A stretch of 64,000 nt of DNA from Artemia franciscana. Its lineage: Eukaryota; Arthropoda; Branchiopoda; Anostraca; Artemiidae. The DNA lies in NCBI RefSeq assembly GCF_032884065.1, contig NC_088863.1, positions 68,010,925-68,074,924 of the forward strand, read 5' to 3'. Below are positions 50,663 to 61,339 of this stretch, one piece after another. The stretch's first letter is position 1, and each line of letters opens with the position of its first letter. The position numbers were made by a program, and so were the translations under genes. Under the pieces are notes generated by a model. The model was not told the origin of the DNA, searched no databases, and worked only from the letters and a program-made list of their open reading frames with translations.

Positions 50663-51429
50663 GTGTCTGTTTGTCCAAGCGTCTGTAATTTTTTCTCTGT
50701 GTCTGTGAGTGGGTTTTTGTATGTCTGCCTATGTGTATTTGTGTGTCCTTTTTGTCTCTTTCTCGCCGTACCTGTGCGGGTGGGCTTCTGTTTTCCTGTT
50801 TCTGTGTCTATTACTGTGAGTTTATATTTGTTTTTTTTCTCTCTCTCTCCACCTTTGTGTCTGAGGGAATATTTATCTGTATCTGTATCTTTCTTTGTCT
50901 GTTTGTGGCTCTGACTCTGTATCTTTGCATGTGTGTGTAGTTTTTCGTCTTTCTCTTGCCTTGCCTGTATTTGTGAGTGTCTTTTTGCCTGCTTCTGTGT
51001 CTTTTTTGTGTGTTTGTGTGTCTGCCTTTATTTATTTGTAGGTGTTTATGTCTCACTCTCTCTGTGCCTGTGTGTTTGAGAATCTGTCTTTGTGTCTGTC
51101 TCTTTGTGTTTTCAAGTCTGACTCTGTGTATTTGTGTGTGCTTTTTCTCTCTCTCACCATACATGTGTTTCTGAGGATATGTCTACCTGTCTCTGTTTGT
51201 GTTTTTGTGTGTCCAACTCTTTCAATTTGCATATGGCTCTGTCTCTCTCTCTCTTTCTGTGTTTGTGTTTTTGAGCGTCTGTTTGTCTGTCTTTGTGTGT
51301 TTCTGTGTCTGATTCTGTTTGTTTGTGTGTATTTTTTGTCTTTCTCTAACCGCATCTGTGTGTCAGGCTTCTTCTTGCCTGTCTCTGTGTCTATCTTTGT
51401 GTGTCTAATTCTTTGTGTTTGTATTTTTT

Positions 51430-51488
<59 letters not shown>

Positions 51489-51500
51489 GTATGTCTTTAC
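50295..51500. repeat. pyrimidine-rich minisatellite, ~100 bp higher-order period
   Basis: TGTCTGTCTCTGTGTCTG-type sequence is built of units of about 98-111 bp. Each begins near a GCCTGTGTGTCTGAATGTC-like block (about 50317, 50428, 50528, then to 51484). Pure (CT)n runs at 50603-50660 and 51430-51484 lie inside. Long open frames on both strands arise from the composition and are not genes. Confidence 0.85.
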
Positions 51501-51527
51501 ACAATGTTTAAAGCCTGTGTGTCTTAA

Positions 51528-52046
51528 CACATCTTTAGAAATACATACGATATCCTGAGAAAAGATCGTAAATCTGAAGTTAAAGTAAGACCCTTTGAGT
51601 TCTCTGGCGAGGGTTTAGTTTCAAATTTTAACTCTGATGATTACCCCTTTACTATTATACACTATGAGGAATACAGCAATATGCACGAGCAGTGTCAAAT
51701 TATCAACAAGAAAATTGCGAGTCGAAAAAAAGGTGGTTTCACATGCAACTGTTTAACAGAACAGAGGAGAATTTATATTACCAGTCTATTAGCGAACAAA
51801 AGAATTTTCCTCAGTGAGGATTTATGTGAGGTTTTCAAATTTAAAGATCGGATTATTAAATCAAAACAATTCAGTGGCAGGGATCATATTATCTATGCAG
51901 ACTATGCACCTGTCTTCTCATCAGACTATTGTATATTCCTTTATGCATCCTTTGTTGAAACATACATAGGTGGTAATATCAATGTCCCCCTTCTACGTAT
52001 TTTTGAACAAAAAAGCCAGTCACAAACACATTCGCCACTACAATAA
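51528..52046 (+). pseudogene. Polinton/Maverick-type structural protein fragment 1 (C-terminal part)
   Basis: The frame is open from 51528 to a TAA at 52046, about 172 codons. It has no start, because the upstream part is replaced by the minisatellite. The C-terminal block FVETYIGGNINVPLLRI, preceded by IFLYAS, resembles the conserved end of a virion protein family of Polintons (YxxxVEPxxxGDxxxPLLRx as I remember it). The block LSEDLCEVFKF before it fits the preceding region of that family. Polintons are large virus-related DNA transposons; this protein is thought to be part of the capsid. I judge the family likely but not certain, and the role inferred. Confidence 0.6.
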
Positions 52047-52738
52047 AAGCATCTTCAATGCATTACAGTCAACACTTCATATTTGGGGCTCTGTCAGTTA
52101 ACATAAAGAAGTGAATTGGGAGACCCTCTAGCAATAACAAAGGGTTTGGCTGTGAATAAATGTCATGAATTGAATTCCACTGAAATGAATTTCATTGTCT
52201 TGAGAAAAGTTGTGTTTGTTTGAAATTGTTGATAGAACAAATTATTTTTCCTGATATTGGTTGCTATGCTGCTACTCTTGGACCACGAAAATTGGGTCAT
52301 GAGACTGACTATTACAGGGGTCATTAACGGACTATTGGAACGGACTATTACAGGGGTCAATGTCCGGTTAAGGTATTTGCAATTGGTTTGCTAAGTTTGT
52401 TCGCCCTGGATAACCCCTGGCTAAAAATATATTCCACCTGTTCCCACAGATTTTGCTTTCTTTACATTACATGATTTGCAATCCCTGGCAATTTGCATGC
52501 GCAATCCCTCGGCGAGTGACTGAAATCTCGACAAAGCGGGAAAAGTTTACAAAGGGTAAGAAACACTTCGTCACTCATCAGTTACAAGTTAGGCCAGAAA
52601 CATAAAACATAGCTCTTGTCAAATAAGAAACCAAAAGTAAAAATTTTTAGATCGAAGAAGGATTTCTTTTCCTAGAAATTGCATATCTACCACATAAAGA
52701 GTCTTATCCATCAATCAACTCATCTCTAGATCTTTTCA
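52047..52738. other. unassigned spacer between the two Polinton-like fragments
   Basis: No gene recognised. A short repeat with GGACTATTACAGGGGTCA and GACTATTACAGGGG lies at 52300-52360. Confidence 0.4.
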
Positions 52739-52969
52739 ATGCAGGTTGGTGTGAGTGTAAAACAAGTTTACTATGAACAGCTTTATCTGCAACAGCCGCT
52801 CTCTAAAAATGTACATTTTCAAATTTATTCCAGCGAAGATTATTTCATAGATTTGACTTTTACATTTATAGATTTACATGTCATTGTCAAAAAATCTAAC
52901 AATGAAAAACCAAGTGCGGCCGAAGGAGTATCCTACGAAAATTTTGTACTACATAATTTGTTTAGATAG
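52739..52969 (+). pseudogene. Polinton-type capsid protein fragment 2 (N-terminal part)
   Basis: 77 codons. VKQVYYEQLYLQQPLS is followed by HFQIYSSEDYFIDLTFTFI and then ENFVLHNLFR before a TAG. This pattern (F.I..S.DYIDL..., then N..LH.LF) matches the N-terminal part of the Polinton major-capsid-like family, known from C. elegans F54H12.2-like proteins. The family's usual length is several hundred residues, so this is a truncated copy. It lies on the same strand 700 bp after fragment 1. That agrees with two neighbouring virion genes of one decayed element. Confidence 0.62.
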
Positions 52970-53410
52970 ATCACTGTCTACAAGAAACCACATGGTTTTT
53001 AAAGGAGTTATTTAAAGCAAGTGTTTCTTAAAGGTGTTTTACATTCAGATTCGACAGTAGCAGGTTTCATATTGGAAATATTACCTGCATTGCCTGTGTA
53101 TTTTTCTTTTTTGTACCTGAATCCTTGGAATAACAAAAGGTTTGTCACCCTAGTAGCTTAAAGTTAGCTGTTCTCATTAAAATGTGACGGATTTTCTGTG
53201 TATTTCGGTAAACATTCCCATTTCTGCCTAGTGAATCAGGGAATCCAGTTGAAACTTTCAAAAAAGTTTTTTCTTTGGGGGCTGGTGAATGGTAAGAGTG
53301 GACAAAGCTATAGCTTTTGGAGAAGGGGGCACTAACATTTTTTCTTTTAAGCTAATAAAAGAGTTTAGGCTATGGTATTCTCTTATGCCGAACACCCGAT
53401 GTGCTCCAAA
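52970..53410. other. unassigned DNA downstream of host gene 2
   Basis: No gene recognised; likely 3' flank of the minus-strand gene. Confidence 0.4.
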
Positions 53411-53416
53411 TTTATT
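53411..53416 (-). promoter_or_regulatory. possible poly(A) signal of host gene 2
   Basis: AATAAA on the minus strand, 150 bases after the stop codon at 53566. Confidence 0.4.
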
Positions 53417-53565
53417 CTTAAGTATTCCCTTCGTCAGACAGGTTTTAAGGCTGATTTTCAATATGAAAAATAAAGCACTAACAGTAAAGGGACTTGAAGA
53501 TTGTTCAACATCAACTTAAAAGAAGAAAAAGTTTATGTTTGAATAAAGTATAGAGACAAAATTTT

Positions 53566-53684
53566 CTAATAGGGATGTCTCCTCTGGACTTTTCCGTATT
53601 GCTGCATGTATGGATAGACCTTTGCATCATCGTCCGTATCGTAATGAGTTGAGTATTGCTCACCAAAGTTAACTTTGTTGTACA
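53566..53684 (-). CDS. host gene 2, last exon
   Basis: On the minus strand the exon follows TTTTTTTAG and reads (A)TG then YNKVNFGEQYSTHYDTDDD and ends YMQQYGKVQRRHPY and TAG. It begins in phase 1, which matches the end of exon 57058-57189. The join makes a methionine codon. Tyrosine makes up about one residue in five. No domain was recognised. The splice sites and frame agreement with the two upstream exons make it a credible gene part. Confidence 0.72.
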
Positions 53685-54421
53685 CTAAAAAAAGTAAAAA
53701 TTAGCTCAAAACAGATCTGAAAATACAAAATAGTCTATAAAACAAAACAAATAAAATAGTTGCTCAATAATCAAAATAAAAAAAATTGTATTTGCTCATT
53801 TAATCTAGTTTTTATTTTTCTTGCAACTTACCTTATTTCCTGATTGATTTTTTTTGTGTTACTATAAAAAAGAATTTCAATTAACTATTGAGAACTCTAG
53901 TTATTTGTTAAAAGTGATAATTGTTAAAACTAAAAAGCGATTTTGACAATTTTTTTCTTTTCAAGCTGCCAAGTAAATTTTTTTTCGATAGACCTAAACT
54001 AGATTTTGTTTTTGTTCTCAAAATTTAACCATGATGATCGGCCTCGATGATTTAACTAAACCAAATGGTTTGACATGGGAAACGTCATTTTCAAGACGAA
54101 GAGAACATAGAAAGGGTAGGCCAGCTAAGAATTGCGCATTAATATGGAGTCAGAATGCAATTCCTTTGTGTTTTGACAAAAATGGGTAAAAGTGCAGTTT
54201 TTACGATACTTTCCCCCTCCCTACTGGTGTCGGATTCCACAATCGTTGTTTTTTTTTATGAACATGTAATCAAATGAATTCTAAGTATAATTCAAGCTTG
54301 ATTTAACGCCTACATATTTCTTCTCAAGCCCTGACATCAAAATGTATGGCCCTAAGATTCCTCAGTAACGGACTTAATTTGTCTTGTTAGACAGAGCCTC
54401 AGGTTTCCTCTATGTTTAGTT

Positions 54422-54445
54422 TCGTATGGCCTTCAGGCCATACGA
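54422..54445. other. perfect 10 bp-stem hairpin
   Basis: TCGTATGGCC and GGCCATACGA are separated by TTCA, inside an intron of host gene 2. Confidence 0.7.
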
Positions 54446-54639
54446 GAATTTGAATGGAAGTGTCTTTGGTCCAGTATGGGTATAAGCATTATAGTTTCAA
54501 CATCCTATAAGCAAAATATTTGAATTTCAGCGAAAAATTTTGATATTTAATATTAAAAAAACTGATTTTCAAAATTATTTTGCTGAAGACTGGATTGTCG
54601 ATGATACTCTTAATTGTACTATTGATACTACAAATTTAC

Positions 54640-55040
54640 TACAGGATCATGCCACCTGACACCAACACAGCTATGCATGCTCACCCTCCATCCCAACCGA
54701 TTCAAAGCTTCCCTCTTTACTAGCTCCTGAGAATTTCAATTTCCATGAAATCCTTGCTTACGACATCCTCCTAAAAAATTTGGGGAAGACCTGCTTTTTG
54801 TTTTGGTCCTAGATGGTTGGCCGACAAGGACAACATTTGGCAATCTGTCATTTTTTTCCTTAGAACGTGTCTTAGCAATTTCAACCTTTCTCTCATTCTA
54901 AACCAAAAAAGTCAAATTGAACAACATTTTCCGTGCAGCTTAATGTTTGAGATACGGCCAGTCAGTCGGGAACCCAAAGGAATCTGTAGACAATTTCACT
55001 GGAAAATATCCAGCGAATCCTATTCCGTCTTACTGAGTAT
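54640..55040 (-). pseudogene. RTE-like LINE 3' fragment in intron
   Basis: The minus strand reads DRLPNVVLVGQPSRTK near the left, a known end block of this LINE type. Decayed sequence matching the region after the RT thumb lies at the right (ERKVEIAKTRS...). The plus-strand open frame 54817-55104 is a shadow of it. Confidence 0.65.
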
Positions 55041-55620
55041 CTTCACTTCACAAAGACGCTTCAATGCTGTCAATAAAAACACACCTAAATTCCTAGTATC
55101 TTGAACAGATTTTACCGGTATTTGGTTTATTACATCATAATAAGTAAAGTCAACCGTCCTAATAAGATGGTCCAAACATCATGTGAATTAAGAGTCATCT
55201 AATGGTTAAGTGAACATTAAGTTCACTTAAGGTTCATTTTATGATCAAACACTAAATTGGTTATACATAAATGGTTATGCTTACAAAATTGCATTAGTTT
55301 GTAACTGTTACTGTTTTCTTTTCCTACGTTAAATTTACCTAGGCTAAGATGCCATCTATCCATATTTTTACCGACCTGGACTTTACAAGCGTCTAATAAA
55401 AAATTAAATATTTCTACCTACAATCCTTTCTATTTATTTATGTTGCTCTAAACATAATTAATCTGAGTCACTATTGTCTTCTTATTCGGTTGCACAGGAG
55501 TGTATACTACTTTGACAGATACCCTGTGGTTTTTAGTCACAAAATGAGCAGCTAGCATTCTACTATTACTGCCTTCCCAACCTATACAAGGCTTAGTGGC
55601 CTACTCAATCATCACGACTC

Positions 55621-55702
55621 CTATGCACCCCATGCTTCGTGCACCCCATGGTGCACCCCCATGGGGTGCATAGGTTCTGCCTATGCACCCCATGCTTCGT
55701 GC
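55621..55702. repeat. CACCCCATG palindromic and direct repeat cluster
   Basis: A 22 bp block beginning CTATGCACCCCATGC occurs at 55621-55642 and again at 55681-55702. Between them lie CACCCCATGGTGCACC and CATGGGGTGCATAG, its inverted form. It lies in an intron of host gene 2. Confidence 0.8.
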
Positions 55703-56579
55703 CTGAGGAAATAAATTCGATACTATCAAAATTTATGTTTTCTATTCCTCAGATATGAGCTTCTGGAATTCCTAATAAGTTCAGTTCAAAGCGGCTGAAT
55801 TCGTAAGTCAAAATGTCACTAGGATAGTTATTTTTTAACGTCGTAATATCCCGAGTAACAAGTTTTATATTTTTTAAACCGTTGAAATAACTACAACCAC
55901 AGGATAAGCATTTATAAAGGCCGCCTATAACTAAATATAATAAGAACGGACATGGATGGCTTGTCTCAAATTATTAAAGGTTTCTACACTAGCAATAATT
56001 TTCTATTTATTAATCCCTTTAGCATCTGCTTAGTACCCTTAGCAGCCCAACATGCCTCTCAACATACCCCAGTTCAACAATAATTCAACTTTCCCTCAAA
56101 GTTTGAAAACTAATAAGCTTATTCATTCCATTTCATATCGCAGATACATTCTTTGACAACTTTACACTATACTGTCCACCTGTATGGATATAATGTCTCT
56201 TGATTTAGTTCAGTGTCCCATCACCATTCCCTTAAAGTTCCAGCTGATTATTCTTAGCTGCTAAAAATGCCCCTAAACATAGCCAAGCTCAACAATACTT
56301 CAATATTCCCTCAAAGTTTCAACTTAATAACCTTTCTATTGCAGATGCAATTTTTGACAACTTAGTCAAAAGTTGCTAGTTAGGTGGTTTGCACCACCTA
56401 ACGAAATTCCGAAGCAATTTGTTGGTAGGACGTGGCTCTAGTCCTGCCAGGGACTGAAATTTTGCAAACCTATATTTTTAATTCTCTAATTTATACCTGC
56501 AGAAAGGCCATCCATTTTTCTGCCTCACCTAGTCCTTCAAGTTGAGATATTACCTGGATATTAGTTTAATCTTAAGGTA
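55703..56579. other. intron sequence, small hairpin only
   Basis: GTTAGGTGG and CCACCTAAC form a hairpin at about 56379-56401. Two diverged ~200 bp stretches around 56060-56130 and 56280-56350 share TTCAACAATA and TTCCCTCAAAGTTT. Confidence 0.45.
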
Positions 56580-56880
56580 CTCTGACCAAAGGTGGCTGAG
56601 CTTGTAGCGTTAAACCGCTGGCCCTACCCAGAGTGGTACCCAGGATTTTGTTCGGAGGGGCACAACATCATCCAAGATGGCAAAGCGTGTAGTTACACCA
56701 CTGACCCCTACACAATGTGGTATCCAGGATTTTCGTTCGAGGGAATCTTTTTTTGGAGGGGGGGGGGGCGTACACGAAAAAATCTGAAAAAGCATCAAAA
56801 ATTTGTTTGTATGCATTTTTTCATGTTTTTATGAGACGGACAAACATTTGGGGATGGTGGGTTCAAACCCCTTACCCCGT
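56580..56880. repeat. two-copy repeat with G-rich end
   Basis: GAGTGGTACCCAGGATTTTG and AATGTGGTATCCAGGATTTT open two ~90 bp copies. The second runs into a G-run. It resembles tails of non-LTR elements, but no coding part is attached. Confidence 0.5.
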
Positions 56881-57057
56881 CCCCTGGATACGACCTTGCT
56901 CCCACCACGGTCCAACTCTTAAGATGCTATGTTTTATTAAGATTACTTTATGAGAAGAATTATTTGATGTCAAATTATGATGTTAGATACCAGAAAATAA
57001 GTTGATGTCTGGTTAAAAATTAAGGTTATAAAGACATATAAGCAATTAAGGACTTAC

Positions 57058-57189
57058 TGTGATGCTGACTTTGGCTGTAGTCATCTAAATTTTTTATTAG
57101 GTCGTTGCTACCCTGGTCATATGGCATTGAAGCGTAATGCTTATCGTAGGCTGAGTACGGTTGAAAATATGATGGCCTTTGATACCCAT
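57058..57189 (-). CDS. host gene 2, middle exon: Tyr/Gln/Ser-rich
   Basis: On the minus strand it follows CTTTATTTCAG and ends A|GTAAGTCC. It reads (A)AT then GYQRPSYFQPYSAYDKHYAS and SNDLIKNLDDYSQSQHH. Length 132 keeps phase 1 on both sides. Together with exons 58809-58857 and 53566-53684 it gives a 98-residue protein with a signal peptide. Composition suggests a secreted structural or matrix protein, but that is only a guess; no family was recognised. A palindrome-family fragment (57280-57360) lies close by in the intron. Confidence 0.72.
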
Positions 57190-57279
57190 CTGAAATAAAG
57201 GGAATTCAATCTAACGATTAAACTCTTGCTAATATAAATAGGACTGGTTTTTGTTGAGTTCCTTGTTTACAGAAATAAA

Positions 57280-57360
57280 GTTGCAGAATGGTTTCTACTG
57301 GTTCTTAGCTTTAATGCTGCTCCTTACTTGCAGTTGAAGAATTTTTTTTATTTAATCATA
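57280..57360. mobile_element. family A palindrome, one arm only
   Basis: TTTAATGCTGCTCCTTAC and CAGTTGAAGAATTTTTTT match the right end of the family A arms. Confidence 0.55.
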
Positions 57361-58141
57361 AAACTTATGCTTCGCATCTATATAATCAAAGTTTTAAAAG
57401 TAAAGCCCCCACTTTATGACTTTATGCGGCGTATATCAACATAAAAGAAGAAAAAGCACAGCCCCACAGCACATCAGAGTTTACTCGGAACCATCTACCA
57501 AGTTCCGTAGTCACCATGCTGATATTTCTGTCTAACAAATAAAAAAGAATAAAGAGTTTGTAGTTTAATAAATTCAGGCATTTAATTAGTATTATTAAGT
57601 TGAACTTATCATTTTAAATACAGACACTTATTATTTCAAAAGAGAAATGACAAAATTTAGCAAGGATAAAAAATTTCATTCCGCCCTCCGCCCACTTCGA
57701 AATATTCTACCAACCAGGATCGTAAAAATTGCGTCTTACATTTAGTAATCTGTAACATTTTTATTTCATAGTGATTGCCCAATTTTTCTCCAAACATTAA
57801 TATTCTCTATCTATCATTTTCTATTAGCTTTCAGATCTTTTTGTGATTTCCTTCTTGTTCTTGATGGATGTCAATTTGGTAAGAGCCCAAAATTTGTTTA
57901 ATTCCTTAAAATTTTTTAATTCCCTGTTTAAATTCCTTAAAAAAAAACAGTTTCAGAGTCGGGTAGAAGCCAAAATGTTGTCGGGATCAGACATAATTTG
58001 AAATATATTAATCTTTCTCACACAGCTGCCACACATTTTACCTCTGACATTTGCTTTTTAGTTGAAAAGCTTAGACCAAAACTCGCTTGATTCCTTAATA
58101 AGAGAAATGAAAAAGCAAATGTAAAACAAAGAAAAAAAAGT

Positions 58142-58245
58142 AAAACTGTGAAGCAAACTCAAACATACAGACACCTTTTCTGCATTTCGAGATATCTAGA
58201 AATGCAGAAAAGGTGTCTGTATGTTTGAGTTTGCTTCACAGTTTT
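58142..58245. repeat. 104 bp palindrome with one mismatch and no spacer
   Basis: The left half (AAAACTGTGAAGCAAACTC ... CCTTTTCTGCATTTCGAG) is mirrored by the right half, centred at 58193/58194 in GATATC. Only one pair (58189/58198) does not match. It could fold into a 50 bp hairpin in RNA. It lies in an intron of host gene 2 and is unrelated to family A. Confidence 0.9.
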
Positions 58246-58532
58246 TCATGCAGTTCTGAATCTGAATTTTTTTCCTGAATACATAAGAATCCCCGAAGAC
58301 AATTACAAAGCCTAATTCTGAATGATTTGAAGATCACTTAGAAGCCTTCCGAAGAATGCTGTTAATGCATAACTTAATCCAACTACCGAAACTGTATATA
58401 AAGATGTGTTACTTAGTTGCTTTGTAGAACGTATATAAAGAGGCAAAAAAGTGAAAAATATAAGACAAAGGAGCTCAATTAACAGCAATTACAAGTATTT
58501 TCAATCCAAAACTACAGAAATAGCATAATTAC

Positions 58533-58616
58533 TATTATATCGGTAAAAGTCTGGTTGTGATTCGATGGCCCCGTCTGGTATATGTCCTGGTGTTAAGCAT
58601 TGAAAGGTGCTTCTCA
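58533..58616 (-). CDS. possible optional exon of host gene 2
   Basis: On the minus strand, a stretch after GAGTAGAG and before A|GTAATT reads (A)TG, RSTFQCLTPGHIPDGAIES and QPDFYRYN. Its length (84) and phase (1 in, 1 out) would fit between the first and middle exons. The acceptor lacks a good pyrimidine tract and the donor is weak. It may be an alternative exon or chance. Confidence 0.3.
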
Positions 58617-58808
58617 CTCTACTCATAAATGTTGGATGGACCATAGGCTCAAGACATAAAAACTAAGGTATTAGCAGTTACTTTCTACCAATTTTTGTTA
58701 AGATCTCACAACCCTTCATGGTAAATAGCCAAATTACAAGAATCAAATTCGACCCACAGAGTAAGGAATTAAGTGAGAAAAGACACAAAAATTAAATTTT
58801 TTACTTAC

Positions 58809-58857
58809 TGCAAGCAGCCATTGTGATAAAGAGAGCCAAGAAAAGGAACTTCATTTT
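58809..58857 (-). CDS. host gene 2, first coding exon: signal peptide
   Basis: On the minus strand, TTCTCTATTTCAG precedes AAAATGAAG, so a 5' UTR intron ends just before the start codon. The exon encodes MKFLFLALFITMAAC, a short hydrophobic secretion signal, and ends TGCA|GTAAGTA. It leaves in phase 1, as the middle exon requires. A short leader exon of this kind, with the start next to an acceptor, is common in genes for small arthropod secreted proteins. The mature protein would begin near the exon junction. Confidence 0.78.
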
Positions 58858-61199
58858 CTGAAATAGAGAAAATAAATTGTAATTTTGATCTAAGAAGTAT
58901 GGAATGCCCGAATAATAGAATATTCTAAGTAAAAAAAAAAAAAAAAATAGACGAGTGCCTATATTTGGAAAAAGGAGTAAACAACTTTTTGATCCGTCAG
59001 ATTAAAAAAAAAAAAAAAAAATCAATTATGACAATCAAGGACTGAACAAAGATGAGAATTGGGAAGCCTCTCTCTATTGAAATGAAAGAGTTTAAAAACT
59101 CTTACTAAACCTTCTGATTATATATAATAAAACATTTGAAGAAATTCTTATTAAGATCACCCTCCTCTAGGAGTTAAACCGCTCCTAACGTGCAATCTAT
59201 GTTAGACCTATGCTGATATACTGCATACAATGCCTGCAATTTTTTTATCAAATAGGACAACGTTTTACTATCAAATTTTATTATCGTTATCATACAATTA
59301 ATTATCAATACATTTATTATCATACATTTTATTATCAAATAGGACAACCTTACGGTTTCACAAAAAAATAGCGGCGTTTAAGTAAATTTTTGTTAAATAT
59401 TTGTCAGCACGTTCCCCATAATATAAGAAGATGAAGATAATGTAGAAGAAGAAGATAATAGAGAGATAATAAGAAGATAATATAAGAAGAAGAAGATAAT
59501 ATAAGAAATTCTAGAGCATCAAACACTACTAAGTGATGAAAGTCGAAAACTAAAAAAGTAAAGAAGAGTTATAAAAGGTTTTTCTAATTTATGGACATAA
59601 ATTACACCTTAAGAAAATATCACCGCTAATTTCTTTTTTATTCATAAAAGAGATGCTTAAATTATGAATTAAAAATATATTATTCATAAAGGTTTCGATA
59701 AGTAGGGAATACTTAGAGCGATGCAGCATCCATGTTTTTTTTCGTCATTCCTTCTGGCCTCTTTGTTTGGAAGGAGTGGTCGCAGAAACTTGGAATAAGG
59801 CTCGCTTAGTTGCAGATTAAAAGATACTGTGCTATTTTTAAGAGTCAACAGTAATTGGATTGAAATAATGTGAAGCTTTTAATTTGACAGAAAAATCTAT
59901 TGCTCTATTGTTGTTTACTTGAGCTTACTTAACTTAAAATAAATGGATCAAATCAGGCTTACTTAAGTTAACTCATGGTTAATTTTGGCTTGCCATTAAT
60001 AGAAGTAGGCTTATTTAAACTCGTTAGGGCTCATTAAGGCTCACTTAAGCTCATTAAGTAGGCTATTTAAAAGGATTTCTGGTTTGTTTTATTCGTTCAT
60101 AATATTATAATAACAGGTCCTAGAATACATCTTCGTAGTCATTGCCTCCAAGAGATTTGAATTCTGGTTACCCTGCGACTGTCCATCTTACGCAAAATAG
60201 ATAAAGCCCTCATAGGCCTCGGAGTTTTTGAAGAGATTTCTGGTCCTTCTGGTCTTTGAAAAGAGATTTCAGTCCTTCAAATTAATTTAAGAGTCTTTCC
60301 GCTTTGTACTGGCTTGATTTTGGGATATTTAGTGCGCCCCTTCTCAAATATAATTGGTACCTAACAGTTTAGGGTAATGAATTATAAGTAAGGACCAAGC
60401 TTTCTCAAAATGGAGGTCTATAGGACCAGAAGTCGCTTTTACATTAAATGCATATAAAGAAAATTTATTTTATTCCAAATCATTAGAAAATAAAAAAATG
60501 AATTTGCCAATAAAAAATTAACAGTTTTAGGAAGTTTCGATGGTATGGTTGTTCTATCTTCCTTGTCATGTTTTAAAAACTTTGGATTATTTTTCTTAAA
60601 AAGTAAAAAATTTTATTGTTGGCTTTAAGACAGGTCTGTCAGGCAATTTGAAAAATATTTAGATATATATTAGAATTTGTCTTTTATTACCTTGTAAAGA
60701 CTTTAGTAAATTAGCTTAAATAGATCCATCTTCGATACTTTTATTTCTCAGGATACACCTTAAATCAGCAAATCTAATTTTAAAGGCAAAACATTATCTT
60801 GGCATAGCCATCACTTGTCTAAAAAGGATGTAAATGAAAATACAGGTCAGTGTAAATAGATAAACGTACCTTTGTTAAAGTGAGAACTGTAGCTTCTACT
60901 GACTAAAAATATGTTTTTTCGGTTCTTATAGAAGCAAAAATCGTAAAAAAGTAGTTAACGAGGAAAACAGATAGTCCTTTTTTCCTTACAGGAGTCTGTT
61001 ATATCCGAAATAAAATTCTTTAAAAAGATGGTGAACAGTTTGACACTGAAAATCTTTATAATTGAAATCGTCAAATTTTCTTATTTTGTAAGTATTTTTG
61101 AAGATATACGTTCTTTATAGTTAACGTTTAATGCCGTACTCTACAAAAAACGAAAAGAAAAAAAAAGTGCAAATAGACTTGGTTCAGTAACAATCAGCA
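58858..61199. other. unassigned AT-rich DNA, minor microsatellites
   Basis: 59245-59345 repeats TTATCATACA-like units. 59420-59510 repeats GAAGATAAT units. 59740-59850 is a family B fragment (GGAAGGAGTGGTCGCAG). 59925-60065 has many TTAAG/GGCTCA repeats. No gene was recognised; the promoter and 5' UTR exon of host gene 2 should lie here but I cannot place them. Confidence 0.45.
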
Positions 61200-61339
61200 T
61201 TTTGGTTAGGCCTCCTTGACTTCTTGTTAAGCCTCCTTTTGGTTAAGCCTCCTAACTTTTTGTTAGTTGTGTTACAGCCTCAATGGAGGCTCAATCACTG
61301 TGATATACATGTACTCCTTCAATGTTTTGTCATTTATTA

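Noticed and set aside
50284-51527. Several cysteine/leucine/serine-rich or Lys/Arg/Thr-rich proteins on both strands
   Set aside because: They are composition artefacts of the pyrimidine-rich minisatellite.
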